From: Gonatopus flavifemur
Lineage: Eukaryota > Arthropoda > Insecta > Hymenoptera > Dryinidae
Direction: 5' to 3'
NCBI GenBank assembly: GCA_018340375.1
Contig: JAFFJZ010000002.1
Coordinates: 29,406,001 to 29,470,000, forward strand
Length of the DNA stretch: 64,000 nt
Shown here in pieces: positions 48,575-60,555 of the stretch (position 1 is the stretch's first letter; every line of letters begins with the position of its first letter). Below the pieces are notes generated by a model, which was not told the origin of the DNA, did no database searches, and saw nothing but the letters and a program-made list of their open reading frames with translations. The translations under genes were made by a program, and so were the position numbers.

Positions 48575-48992
48575 CACGGAGAAAAACGGACCAAACATAT
48601 GTTGCTGTAGTTTGAATCGTTTATTGAAACGAATTAGTAATCGAATACCGAAATACTCAACGGTTCGAGACGAGACCCAAAATTTTGCAGTACTTTTTTC
48701 AAACGACGTTTTCAGTCCCAAAGACTTGATTTGAAAAGTTCAGTAACGATCCTCCATCAGATTTTGTGGGTTAGAATTTTTGTTTCGTTCCTATAAACGA
48801 TTCAAACTTCAGCAACATCCAACTATTCGGTTATTATAATCAATCGCGTAGTTATTCTAATTGAACGTATGGTTGATTCAACTAAGCGTATTGTAATTTC
48901 GATTGAGTCGTTTAGTTATTTTGATTACGCAGTTTGGTCTGTTCCTATTTTACTATTCGCTCAGTGATTATCGCTATTCCTTTCTCTCCGTG
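48575..48992. mobile_element. CACGGAG...CTCCGTG element, TG duplication
   Basis: Ends CACGGAGAAAAACGG and, on the other strand, CACGGAGAGAAAGG; TG at both borders (48573-48574, 48993-48994). The right half is tiled with GTTTAGTTATT/TTGATTACG words. Non-coding. Confidence 0.65.
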
Positions 48993-49098
48993 TGTTTTGT
49001 GAATTATTCGGTGATCAAGAAACGTAATTTCACCTATATCCTAGACTGCGAAGTACTGGAAAAATTCGCAACAACTCCCCAACATATAGAGCAGCTGT

Positions 49099-49227
49099 TA
49101 GGATTGCCAGATAAAAACCAGGACAATCGATGATTGGATGATTCTCATGTACCTAACCATCCATATTCCGGATTTTAAAACACGGGACTAATGACCAAAC
49201 TGTCCCGGTTTCTATCTGGCAACCCTA
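49099..49227. mobile_element. 129-bp hAT-type MITE with near 8-bp duplication
   Basis: The left end TAGGATTGCCAGATAAAAAC pairs with the right end (TAGGGTTGCCAGATAGAAAC on the other strand), both followed by CAGGACA or CGGGACA. The flanks GCAGCTGT (49091-49098) and GCAACTGT (49228-49235) match at 7 of 8 bases, as expected for an aged hAT duplication. Confidence 0.75.
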
Positions 49228-49497
49228 GCAACTGTTGTTGAGAAATTGCTGAGAGGTTGTGTCATGCTGCGGAGATGTTTGGATATATGGAGCTATGACA
49301 CGTGAGATAAAACAATCCTCCAACAACAAAACACAAACTGAGGCAGCAACACTGAATCAACAGTTGCACTGCGATTTTTGTTGTCAGGGATATTCGTTAT
49401 TTGTAAGGAATTGGAAGTATTTTCATATTGTTAACAAACTATGTCCGAGATTTGGAGTCTCAGGGACATTCCATATTCGGAATCTTCATTTCCGTCC

Positions 49498-49945
49498 AAG
49501 ATCGATCCTTTTAAAAAATAAGAGATCGATCTAATTCATCAGGGATCGAGCAAAAATATCCCAGGATCGAATTGATCGATCCTCCTTTCATTTCAAAGTT
49601 TGTTGACGAAATTTCATTTCACCACAGTTTGTGGGAATGGATTGAAAATATTAGGCATAACTAATAGCGTCCAATAGTACTTTCAATCTCAATGATCCCC
49701 AAACATTTTATTTGAATGACATGTTGAAAAGAGAAGAATTATATATTGACACTCCGGGTCTAATTTGATTCGAGTTAACCATCATTCAGGCCAATTTTTA
49801 TTTGAGTTTGCTAATTTCGATCATTTTTTCCACATCGATCCTCAAAAATGCCAAAAGATCGATCTTTTTTGCGATTCATAGAATCGATCAGTATAACCGA
49901 TCCATCCAAATAGCTCTGATCCTAGGATCGATCCGATTCTCACTG
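49498..49945. repeat. GATCGATC-tiled block
   Basis: About ten GATCGAT words (AGATCGATCC, AGATCGATCT, GGATCGAATTGATCGATCC, AGATCGATCTTTT, GGATCGATCCG) in two clusters with AT-rich DNA between. It looks like another tiled element, but inverted ends were not found. Confidence 0.5.
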
Positions 49946-49959
49946 AGGATCGACATCAC

Positions 49960-52700
49960 TATCTCAAAATACTAAGTGACTACTCTGAGAGCAGAGATGG
50001 ACAATCCCAATAACTGTTTATACTGTTTTCTAAGTAATTTTTCTTATCAAGTATCCTCACATTTTTATATTCAACATCCATTTCGTATTTTCATAGAAAA
50101 AAAGTAAGGAACAGCAAGAATGAAGCTGAAACTAGCGGCCAAAAGCTAGCAGCCGCTTGTTGTAACTTTTAATTAAACTTGATTCGAATATTTTTCATAC
50201 CAGGAATTGATTAAATGGCTTTCAACTAAGCGTTTTTGCTACTGAAATACTTCATAAAACGATTCTATCAAAAGTTAGATCAATTGGCTGCATATACTTG
50301 AAGTAATACTTCAAGTATACAAAAAAAATATAATGAACACTGCCTAATTGGGGCATGAATCAACTATTGCTCGCTCTTTCGGGTAGGAAAATAGTGTAAT
50401 TTTGCACAAGAAAGTGTTCCTTTTACACTCAAGAAGAGCGGAATAACTCTCAGAGTACATTTATTTCCAATTCCTGCAACACTTCGTTGTATTGATGATA
50501 TTCCAACTATTTTTTCAAGTAAACGAAACTATTTTGTTAGTTACCATCATTGTCTCATAGCAATCTTAATGATTTTTTTTAGTAATCATCCATGTATGCA
50601 TGGCAAACATGAGAAAATGAACTAGAAATAAAACCATCTCAGATTCAGAACCAATCAAGGCGAGTGAAGTTGGGCCATTAAAGAAAAGATAACATCAGGC
50701 CATTAATGGGCGGTACATTGCAACGGATTATCATTAAAATGAAGTTATCAAAGTTTTCACAGATTGATGAGACGTCAACTTCTTAGTATCTTGCTTTCAC
50801 CTATAAATGCTCATCTCGCATTATTCGTGTCATTTTATTTCAGTGAAATGAATTTTTTGAATTTGTTCTGTAAAGTTTTCGAGGAAATATCAGTGGCATA
50901 ACTCTTATGAAATATTTCTCACGAATTATTACAAAAATATGGCAGCAATCTTGGTGGATTGGGACACTGAGGAAAGTGTATGGAATCGATTATTATTCGC
51001 TGTAGTTCTTATCGCGACTTTAGAATTCGTATGTTAACTTATCGTTTCTATGGTAACATTAACAGTTTATCGCACTCATTTCGATTCTAAATGGTACTTA
51101 TTACAATTTTTGAATATCTATCACCGAATCCCTAATCTTCCTAGCAATGGTTACCGTATAATTTTCTCCGTGAATATGCATTTCCTCTCATTTTTTGATC
51201 AAATATCCTGCAGGATACCATGGTGGAAACTGATCAATACGATACATGATATCTAATATTGACTGAATTTTGCACAACATAAGAGTTTGAAATGAGTTCT
51301 TGATAAATCCTGGCGGAAATATAAGAATTCACGATATTCTGGCGATGAACTGTTACTAAGATTTGTTTCCTTCATGATCCATAGATATCAGGAGACACAA
51401 ATTATGAGACCGGAGGATTATGTTGGCGACATAATGTTTTCACATTCAGAGATTATTGGGTGTAAAATTTTATTTCAACCACCTAAAATTAAACTTAAAA
51501 TTAATCCGAGTACAGGTCCATAACAGGAGGTAGTGAGATAAATTAAAAAATCTTGACTATGAATACAAAAATCGCGCTACTTTCTCGGGCCAATTTCAGC
51601 ATCGTGCCAAATTTCTGGCAGGAGTGTAGTTTGCACAGATTTTGAGAAAACTCAGCAGAAAAGATTCTTGAATTCAGAAGGTTTTATCATTATATGCGCC
51701 TAACGTATATGGTAACCGTAATAAATATTGACAAGAGCTGCTTTTGTGGTCACTAGAGGTACCTCGATATGATATTTTCAAGAGAAAATGCCTTACTGAT
51801 TGACTTTTGTTATCATTCTTTTCAATCGCTAATATGGTTCGCCATCTATGGACCACTAATTATGATATTGGCATCCAACAAGTCCTAGTTACAACATAAA
51901 AATATAGTTGAGACCCTTTAGTTGAATGATCCAAATCGATTTCTCTTCGTACGAAAAATTGAAACATTTGAAATAAGATCCTTAAATCATTAGTTCAAGT
52001 CTGATTGTATTTTGAATCGTTTTACAGTTCATAAAAATGTTTGTCTACATGTTTATCGATATGATATTATTTATATGAAACTTCCTTCTTAACGGAAGAC
52101 GACGACGCCCTATTCAGATACTGTTATCATCTGCAATTGTAGAGATATGGATGAAGGGAGAATTTCGCATGTATCCAATACTTTTTTTCCTTCAGTGTAC
52201 ATCTAAAATATTAATTAATATATACAAGGTCGATTAATAAATCGAGCGCGAAGTGATCACTTGACGTAAAATTCTTGTTTTCCATTCTTTGAATGGATGA
52301 ATGTTCACTCTCCAAACAGTGTATGTGTTCAATACATGAAATGATTTCCATCAAAGAGGATCTGTACAAAACGATTTTTCAATTATACTGAATCGTATTG
52401 ACGTGGAACGGTGCTTAAACAATGGCTACTGCAATTCGCTGATATTATCTCAAGAGTCTGTTATCAGTTCAGTACAATGCCAGTAACTGAGACAAAGATT
52501 TAGTTACCAGTGTCGGGACAACACTGGTAACCGACTCGACGACATAGTTATCAGTAAGCTAACAGCGACCTATAAAGAATCCGTATGCCGTTGCAATCAC
52601 TAAATTCTTCAAAACAATGTTGACGGAACAAATGATTCAATGCAAAGGACGGTTTTAATCCTAATTGATTCGGCAAACTTTCAATTTGTTTTGTACTACA
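49960..52700. other. AT-rich region, nothing recognised
   Basis: Unique-looking DNA; ORFs are at chance length. Confidence 0.45.
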
Positions 52701-52739
52701 AAAAATGAAATGGCTTCAACAACCACTCTATTTTTTAGC

Positions 52740-52929
52740 ACCCTCTTTTCCACTGCTATAGCTAAAATAAATGCAGCATTACCTATTTTTTAGGTGCCAC
52801 AGTGAGAAATTGTAGCTGTAATTGCACAGGTTGTGTTGTTGATATTTAGATAGCCAGATAATTTAGCTGTTGAATTTAACTACATTTCTTGCTGCTACCG
52901 CTGAATGAGTAGCTGTGAATGTGTAGCTA
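52740..52929. mobile_element. AGCT-tiled element fragment, split by the 52930 element
   Basis: Repeated TAGCTG, GTAGCT and CTATAGCTAAA words up to the TA at 52928-52929; more AGCT words (ATAGCTGTTG, TTCAGCTATCC) follow directly after 54036. This suggests the 1.1-kb element inserted into an AGCT-tiled element like that at 20559. Outer ends not resolved. Confidence 0.4.
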
Positions 52930-54034
52930 CACTGTAAAAAAAAACTGGAAATTTACTGTGCAACTGGACTGGAAATTTCCAGTGCTAGTACTGGAATATG
53001 GATATTCCAGTACATGTACAGAGATTTTGTTGTTACGTTACTGAAAATTTACCAAGCATAACTGAAAATTCAGTCATTGTACTGGAATTTTCAAGTTTGA
53101 GATGATGTACTGAAATTTTGCCATGATTTCGCGAAAATTTTACCGGCTCGTACTACAATTTTATAGTTCTTGTGCACTAAAAAAAAATATTCCCTCAAAA
53201 AGGACTTGAGAAAAAATTTGGAATTTAGAAAAAAAAACCTAATCGTTGGTATACTGGAATTAGACAGGTTTTTAACTGCAATTCTCAGGTTTTGTGATGG
53301 AATTTTCCAGTTACTATGCAATTGAATTATACAGGTTTTGAACTGCAATTTTCAGGTCGTGTGATGGAATTTTCCAGTTGCCATGCAACGGAATTTAATC
53401 ACTGTTGCACTGAAATTTTCCACTTCTATTGGACTTCGTCATTTCTGGCAGGAAAAATTTCAAGTCTTTATATTAAAAATTTCCTGATTGAGATTTTGAA
53501 TAATAATTGTAATTGTAGCCAATGAAATTGATATATGAGGTTTTTCCAAGACTTATCCTCTTGTGTATTCTAGATATGAAGCATATGTAGTAACCCAAGC
53601 TGGCCTTCCAACATGTCGCGCTATAGCTCATCGGTTAGGTCTTAGGTTTCAGTTGGTAGGCAGGTAGAAAAGTGTGGGTTCAAATCCTGTTAGGTAGACA
53701 TGAGTTTCTGTCCATCCAAATGAACGATCAAAAGTTTCTCAATCATCTTGGAACACAAGGACCCTGCAAAATCACTTTGCGTGAGCAATTTTTTTTCAAT
53801 TTTCATGGATATTTTCAGCATTAATTTTCCAGTACATGTCCTGGAAAAGTCCAGCTCGTGTACTGAGAAATTCCAGTACCGGGGCTCAGAAAATTTCCAG
53901 TTTTGATGCGGGAATTCCATAACGTTTGCACTGAATTTTTGCAGTACAAATGTGCTGAAATTTTCCGGTACATGTACAGGTTAATGACTTCCAGTACATG
54001 TACTGGAATTTTCCGGTGAAATTTTTTTACAGTG
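52930..54034 (+). mobile_element. 1.1-kb CACTG...CAGTG element, copy 1
   Basis: Ends CACTGTAAAAAAAAACTGG and TTTTTTTACAGTG, with TA on both sides (52928-52929, 54035-54036). The interior is tiled with ACTGGAAATTTCCAGT and CAGTACATGTACTGG words and carries a tRNA-like segment (about 53625-53697). It has no transposase; the ORFs inside are by-products of the tiling. Copy 2 (54383-55485) is almost identical in inverse orientation. Confidence 0.85.
53625..53697 (+). ncRNA. tRNA-like A-box/B-box segment (copy 1)
   Basis: TAGCTCATCGGTTAGG fits a tRNA A box, and GGTTCAAATCC, about 45 bases later, fits a B box except for one position. The acceptor and T stems do not pair, so it is not a functional tRNA. 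It could act as an internal pol III promoter or be a SINE remnant. Confidence 0.4.
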
Positions 54035-54036
54035 TA

Positions 54037-54380
54037 AAAAATAGCTGTTGTACTCCATTTTCAGCTATCCAAATGATTATTGTCCAAATTTTCTGACGAA
54101 TAAAAACACTAGTGCACCACAAATCTAAAATTCTGTTCGAAAATACTGGATCTTCTATTATAATACGAAATATTCTTGTTCTGAAAGCAGTATGGAACGC
54201 TTGACACTCTTGAACGAGAATTTTATCTTGTTCGGATCTTGACAAGAATTTATAACGCTCGATTGCCTTTAAAGTTTCGCCCAAATGGATACCTTGCTTG
54301 AGTCAGAGGTTGATGAAAGATTTAAAATCAACACCTTGGAGAATAAAATTAGACTCATGAGGTGATGAGAAGTCACAAGT
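54037..54380. other. Spacer between the inverted 1.1-kb elements
   Basis: 344 bases of single-copy DNA. The minus strand from about 54284 to 54037 is an open frame with a soluble-protein look (IERYKFLSRSEQDKILVQE, residues 8-26 of the ORF). No domain or splice sites recognised; it may be chance or a gene fragment. Confidence 0.4.
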
Positions 54381-54382
54381 TA

Positions 54383-55485
54383 CACTGTAAAAAAATTTCA
54401 CCGGAAAATTCCAGTAAATGTACTGGAAGTCATTAACCTGTACATGTACCGGAAAATTTCAGCACATTTGTACTGCAAAAATTCAGTGCAAACGTTATGG
54501 AATTCCCGCATCAAAACTGGAAATTTTCTGAGCCTCGGTACTGGAATTTTTCAGTACACGAGCTGGACTTTTCCAGGACATGTACTGGAAAATTAATGCT
54601 GAAAATATCCATGAAAATTGAAAAAAAATTGCTCACGCAAAGTGATTTTGCAGGGTCCTTGTGTTCCAAGATGATTGAGAAACTTTTGATCGTTCATTTG
54701 GATGGACAGAAACTCATGTCTACCTAACAGGATTTGAACCCACACTTTTCTACCTGCCTACCAACTGAAACCTAAGACCTAACCGATGAGCTATAGCGCG
54801 ACATGTTGGAAGGCCAGCTTGGGTTACTACATATGCTTCATATCTAGAACACAAGAGGATAAGTCTTGGAAAAACCTCATATATCAATTTCATTGGCTAC
54901 AATTACAATTATTATTCAAAATCTCAATCAGGAAATTTTTAATATAAAGACTTGAAATTTTTCCTGCCAGAAATGACGAAGTCCAATAGAAGTGGAAAAT
55001 TTCAGTGCAACAGTGATTAAATTCCGTTGCATAGCAACTGGAAAATTCCATCACACGACCTGAAAATTGCAGTTCAAAACCTGTATAATTCAATTGCATA
55101 GTAACTGGAAAATTCCATCACAAAACCTGAGAATTGCAGTTGAAAACCTGTATAATTCCAGTATACCAACGATTAGGTTTTTTTTTCTAAATTCCAAATT
55201 TTTTCTCAAGTCCTTTTTGAGGGAATATTTTCTTTTGGTGCACAAGAACTATAAAATTGTAGTACGAGCCGGTAAAATTTTCGCGAAATCATGGCAAAAT
55301 TTCAGTACATCATCTCAAACTTGAAAATTCCAGTACAATGACTGAATTTTCAGTTATGCTTGGTAAATTTTCAGTAACGTAACAACAAAATCTCTGTACA
55401 TGTACTGGAATATCCATATTCCAGTACTAGCACTGGAAATTTCCAGTCCAGTTGCACAGTAAATTTCCAGTTTTTTTTTACAGTG
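54383..55485 (-). mobile_element. 1.1-kb CACTG...CAGTG element, copy 2 (inverted)
   Basis: Matches copy 1 over its whole length in reverse orientation, 1103 versus 1105 bp, with only a handful of differences (the 76-codon ORF is the same in both; a 69-codon one differs at one residue). TA flanks both sides (54381-54382, 55486-55487), so each arm is a separate complete element. Confidence 0.85.
54718..54790 (-). ncRNA. tRNA-like A-box/B-box segment (copy 2)
   Basis: Inverse copy of the segment at 53625-53697, with the same A-box and B-box words on the minus strand. Confidence 0.4.
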
Positions 55486-55489
55486 TATA

Positions 55490-56288
55490 GAAGGTATAAA
55501 TGTATCAACTGCTGGAGGATGGGAGAAGTGATGAAACGTGGATCACACATTCTAGATGGCATTTGGCCACAAATTTTGATATGAAACATTATGAAATTTA
55601 TTAATAATTGGGGAACTTTTCGCTCCGCTCGCACGTGGTGATGAATTACTCGTTAATTCCATGGAATTTATGAAGGAAATCAAACATCTTGTTGTTTTTA
55701 AGGAACTCTCTGAATTTCTTGAAGTGAAAATCCATTCTTAAAGAGTTAAAATGCTGCAACTCCAACAAAAATCCAACAATTAGAGTGAGTAATTTTTGCA
55801 CCAATTTCCCACGCAACAAAGGTAAAGGAATATATTTTACTCCATATAATTAATCAATATTTTTTAGTACCTTCTATGGTATTTTTAGTACAGCTCACTC
55901 CCTATAAAGTCAATCTTTATCGAATTTTGGTACGGAATACTCTAATGGAGTAACTTCTGATCCAAACAATCGGAATAGCGATTAGTCCTGATTTTTATTC
56001 GTGTCGATGTGGGAAATTCACAAACAAATTTGTTATAGTATGAATTTTTTATAAATCAGAATAGAACTTATCAAGAAATGCGACTCCCGTTCATTTGAGC
56101 CTTCGGATGCAATAACGTGACTCGTATAAAATTTCAATCGTACAAAGAAGCTGAAAACGGGGAAATGAATTGGGTTTTCGAGCAGTATCATACAATATTT
56201 TTAGGTTTCAAGAATTCTAATTCTTTTTCCGCCCCCTGACGTCACAACTCGAACAATTATTCCACGCCTTTTCAATTGCAAGTGTCGT
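55490..56288. other. AT-rich region, nothing recognised
   Basis: No supported gene, RNA or paired inverted repeat. Confidence 0.45.
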
Positions 56289-56290
56289 TA

Positions 56291-56534
56291 CACTGAGAGA
56301 AAAAAAATCTTTAACCAAGAAAATATTGGATTGACCGAGTCCAATCCGATATTTTTTTGATTCAAGAAAACTTTCTTTGAAGGGAGGAAACATTTTCTTG
56401 GTTCAAAATTATACAGCTTAAAATGAAGAAAATTTTCTTACCACAAGTACACATCTTCTTCAGATAAGAAAAATAGATGTATTCTTAACACAAGAAAATA
56501 TGTTCTTACAATTAAGCCAATTTTTTTCTCAGTG
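56291..56534. mobile_element. CACTGAGAG...CTCAGTG MITE, TA duplication
   Basis: The left end CACTGAGAGAAAAAAAATC pairs with the right end (CACTGAGAAAAAAATTGG on the other strand); TA on both sides. The interior repeats AAGAAAAT/ATTTTCTT words. Same outer ends as 16235-16496. Confidence 0.75.
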
Positions 56535-59500
56535 TATTGCATCAAAAGGCTCATTTATCCAAGAATGCAGACTTTTTGTCGTCATATTGGTCCTTCCAAC
56601 CTTTGATAACAGATTTTGCAGCAATATACAACCGAACATTCTCCATAACATTCTCATTGTGTATTTTTGTCCATCGGCGAATAATTTCCTTTTCAAACTT
56701 TGAGACTATTTTCAAAAAAGCTTAATTACAAGCATATTGGAATCATGAGAATCATGCATTGAAATCTTGATTCACGTCAATAATCCTATCTTTTTCAAGA
56801 TCATTCCCATCTGATTCTAGTTTCGAATAATCTTATATCAAGTTCTCGTGGAATATTACGTCAACTTGAGGATAATTTTCTGCCCGATAAGAACCCAGCG
56901 ATCTATAATCAAAACCTCTTTTTCCGGCAATTTGCTTGCAAATTGCCTTAATTTGTTAGTTACTTTTTCAAGATTTCCGAAGTGTGTAAATATACCATTA
57001 TAACAAATGGAATGGGTATGTAATGTTAAATCCGTTTTATTAACAGCATATCAACATGTTTTCCAGGGTTTAAAAAATGGTTGCGGGATTTAAATACTTC
57101 AAGTGCTTTGGATTTACCATGCGTTTTCGTACCTCTTCATCATGTGTATTCTTATGGTTGATCATTAGTGGTCATAGGGGAGAGTTCACACATATTCCTG
57201 TATTCAATTTCTCTTGAAGATTTAAATAATCGTTTAAAACATTCCATTTTGATGCTAACGTTGCCATCAAGAGAAAATCTATCATTACTTGTTTTCCGTT
57301 TGAGAGATTTCCTTCTCGTACTACACGTGCTTCTTCAGATCTTTTAGAAGCAAGTTTTTTCTAGTCACAAGCTGATTAGTCTATAACATGTGTGAGAAAA
57401 CTTCGCGTGACGAGTTTGCACCTAGCTCCATATATCAAAAAGTTACCCCTCAGAGTCGTGACAAGTAGGTTTTTTTTCAATTGTACGATATCCCAAGTTA
57501 CGAAAGTAATACAACAGAGCGATCCCTTTTAACCTAAAAATATATTTCCCCGTGATAATTTGAGATTTATTTTCTGTCAATGCTAGAGATCCTGAGACAA
57601 GTTTCTAGCGACATTGAAAATTGCAACTTTTTACAATATTTCTTGTTTTTTCTATCATTTTTCATCCTCCTTGGGAATTTGAAATAATGAGAATGAAGTA
57701 ATGCTTTCGATGTATTTTTATGAAAGAATATATTTCCATACTTCGTTCTTTCCACAAATCTCTCGTTTCAAAATATTGTCTTGAGTTTATTACTTTCAAT
57801 CCTGTTTGTTTGGTTTAATTTCACTATATTTCCTCGTTATTTCTGGATCTGAGAGATAGTCACAACACGCATTACCTTCAGAAAGATCAATCAACTTGAT
57901 AGAGAGAAATAAATTATCTCTTGAAATTTATCTTCAATTTTTTATTCAAGGCTCATTGCAGGTAAATTCATAAATCGATTAGACACGTTGATAATCACGT
58001 CTGCAAGAAAAACCAAGCAAACTTGCACAAGGATACATTCATTTACCTTATTCACTTACGGTATTATTCTGATGCCACCCGGGATCAAGATACGTGTATG
58101 ATTGGTCTCTGATTGGAAAAAAAAAATCGATTCAAGAAATTATCCTTTGAAATATTTTAATTCAAACTTTATTCGAACATCAACTGAATTTCATCTTCCT
58201 GTTTTATTGAAATTTGATTTTATGTGAATTCAGAGTGCGTATGATGTGAAATATTCCTCTTTAATGACGCTAGCGGTTAATAAACATAATTTCCTATTTG
58301 ATCATACCATGGAATACAAGAATATTTGTATCTTGAAAATGTAAATACAAATTGGCTTTATTTAATACCCCCTTTCTGCCAGCCCCCACCAGTTAGTTTC
58401 AACTTGATCAAAATCAACTGAATTTGCTTCGGTTCAATGTTTTTAGTAATTTCAAAGAACTTCTTCCCTTTTAAGAAGAAACTAACGTTAATTTATGTAC
58501 GAAAATGCGTTATACTTGTGATTTCAATTCATTACAATGCTTGTCTTCATGACGTGAATTATTCTATTATTTTCCTGTTGAAATCGCAACCATCACCAGG
58601 CTAGTGAAATGCAAGCGTTGAGTAAGAACTCGCTTCCAAATTACACTAAAACACCGTCTCATTGTACACACAAGTTTATGCGGTTTTACGAAGGTCACGA
58701 TTGCCATTTCGACAACTCTGCTCTGTAAATCCGAAATTAGTGAAAAGTATTGAGAATTAGTGTACGTAATTTCCCTGGCACTCAGTGCTTAGTTGTTTTC
58801 CACTGGGTGAATCAGTGATTTCCAATGCTTCTCACTCATTTGGATTTACAGAATGATGTTGAAATAATGTTTTTTAGTTTTGACAGGCAATTTCCAAATT
58901 ATTGGTCTTTTTGTCGGTGTTTTCTGACCCTCAGGTAGCACCAGAATATTCCGAATGGTCTATAAACGTGCATAGAATGCATAAACATATAGGAGTATGT
59001 TCTATCAACGTTCATTCTTTTTTCAATCTTTTCCCAGCCATTAGGTTACACCATTCAATCTTCACATTCATTGATTATCCACTTCATCAGAATATTGACA
59101 ATGAATTTCAGTTTCTTTTCACGAATCGAGTTCTTTAACATCTTATACGCGTAGTGGTATCTATTCAACTGAGGAAGTGTTTCAAATCGTGTATAAATAT
59201 ATATTATAATTGAAATATTTGTAATGTTGATCTTATCTTGACCCGAACAGTAAACTCCTTAGTCAATCTACATTGAAACTACATTTGAGAATGAATTGGT
59301 TTAATTAAATTATGTTGACCCAGAAACCTTTTCTAATAAATATTTCATTTTCTATTTTTCAGAGAATATTGGAACACCAATATTTCACGTCGTTAAAACT
59401 TTCTCTTTCTTGTTGAAATCAGTGTACTTCTTATGATCTTAATCATTAGTTCGGAAGACTTTACGTTTATTTGAAATTAATGAGTATACAGTAACTCGGA

Positions 59501-60070
59501 TTCCGAGAATGTGTCTTACATTTACATATTCATTTTGATAGAACATGGATTCGACTAACCAAATTTCTAATGAGTTGAGGTTGGTAGTAATGTCCTCTTA
59601 CTCTCTATATACATAAATGAGTGAAAGGTCTTTATGATTTACATGAACTAGTGAATAGTTGTTTTTTTTTGACACAGCATATAGAATGATTTTAAAGTAG
59701 GGTTTATGAACTATGCAGTAAACATTTTCATAACGAGAATGAGATAAATAAAACGATATAAAATACTTTTCTTAGTTTTTATTTTGTTAAAATTCTGTGA
59801 TTTATGATCACCTAAATTATTGTTGTCGTTTTCTTTTCATGACCTCCATTGCCTTCAAAAGCAAGAAAAAAGTGAAAGCTTTTCTTTTTCTTCTTCTTTT
59901 TTGTTTTGTTTTATCTACGATTTAATCACTTCATACGCTGAGAGCCCTGTTCAGCTGTCGTGACAAAAAATTTAGTGAAATACGTCATGGAATAAAGAGT
60001 TTAGTTGTCTCAACAAAATATTAGTTACTTAAAAATTACGCATATTTCAGTTCAGACAATTTCATTTTCT
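56535..60070. other. AT-rich region, nothing recognised
   Basis: Presumed intron or intergenic DNA. ORFs of up to 78 codons are at chance length. Confidence 0.45.
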
Positions 60071-60078
60071 TTCAATGT

Positions 60079-60555
60079 TCAATGATGAGGGAATGAAAAT
60101 GGTGTTATGCCGGTAAAACCTGAAATCAGAAATGTTGCTCTCGAGACCTTCCTAAAAATGGCAGTGGGTGTGCGTGTGTGTAATTTGTTATTACATGGAA
60201 AATATGTTATGAAAAATTTAGCTACATCCATATATTGAGACAGAATAAACATTTTAGAAGAAAAACCTTGAAATAATATAAATATATGAACATTACAAAA
60301 CGGCCCATTACTGACGAATAATATCTTGCCAGTACCGCGTGATATGTCAATTCTGGTAGTTTTTACGTGTGGAGCATCTATGTAAGGAGTTTTTTTTTTA
60401 TCGAACCTCAGCATTTTGTGGGAATTTTGTTCCAAGTATTTGTCAATAGCATTGCTGCAATGTTCCACATATTTCTCATTCTCGAATGAATTTTTAATTT
60501 CACTTATAAACTCTCCCTCCGTATAAAATAAGAACACATTTATCGAGAAAAACAT
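60079..60555 (-). CDS. Unrecognised 158-codon ORF, possible exon (weak)
   Basis: This is the longest ORF in the window that is neither a repeat nor a transposase. Its first half has a charged, soluble-protein composition (EIKNSFENEKYVEHCSNAI, residues about 18-36). A possible acceptor (TTATTTTATACGGAG) and donor (TCA|GTAATG) would define an internal exon of about 230 bases on the minus strand. No family recognised. The second half is hydrophobic and looks like noncoding translation. Confidence 0.25.
   Translation of the reverse strand: MFFSINVFLFYTEGEFISEIKNSFENEKYVEHCSNAIDKYLEQNSHKMLRFDKKKTPYIDAPHVKTTRIDISRGTGKILFVSNGPFCNVHIFILFQGFSSKMFILSQYMDVAKFFITYFPCNNKLHTRTPTAIFRKVSRATFLISGFTGITPFSFPHH

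Noticed and set aside
53690..55324. Matching 76-, 69- and 85-codon ORFs in both 1.1-kb elements
   Set aside because: Their conservation follows from the DNA-level identity of the two copies and the tiled repeats; the frames contain no domain.
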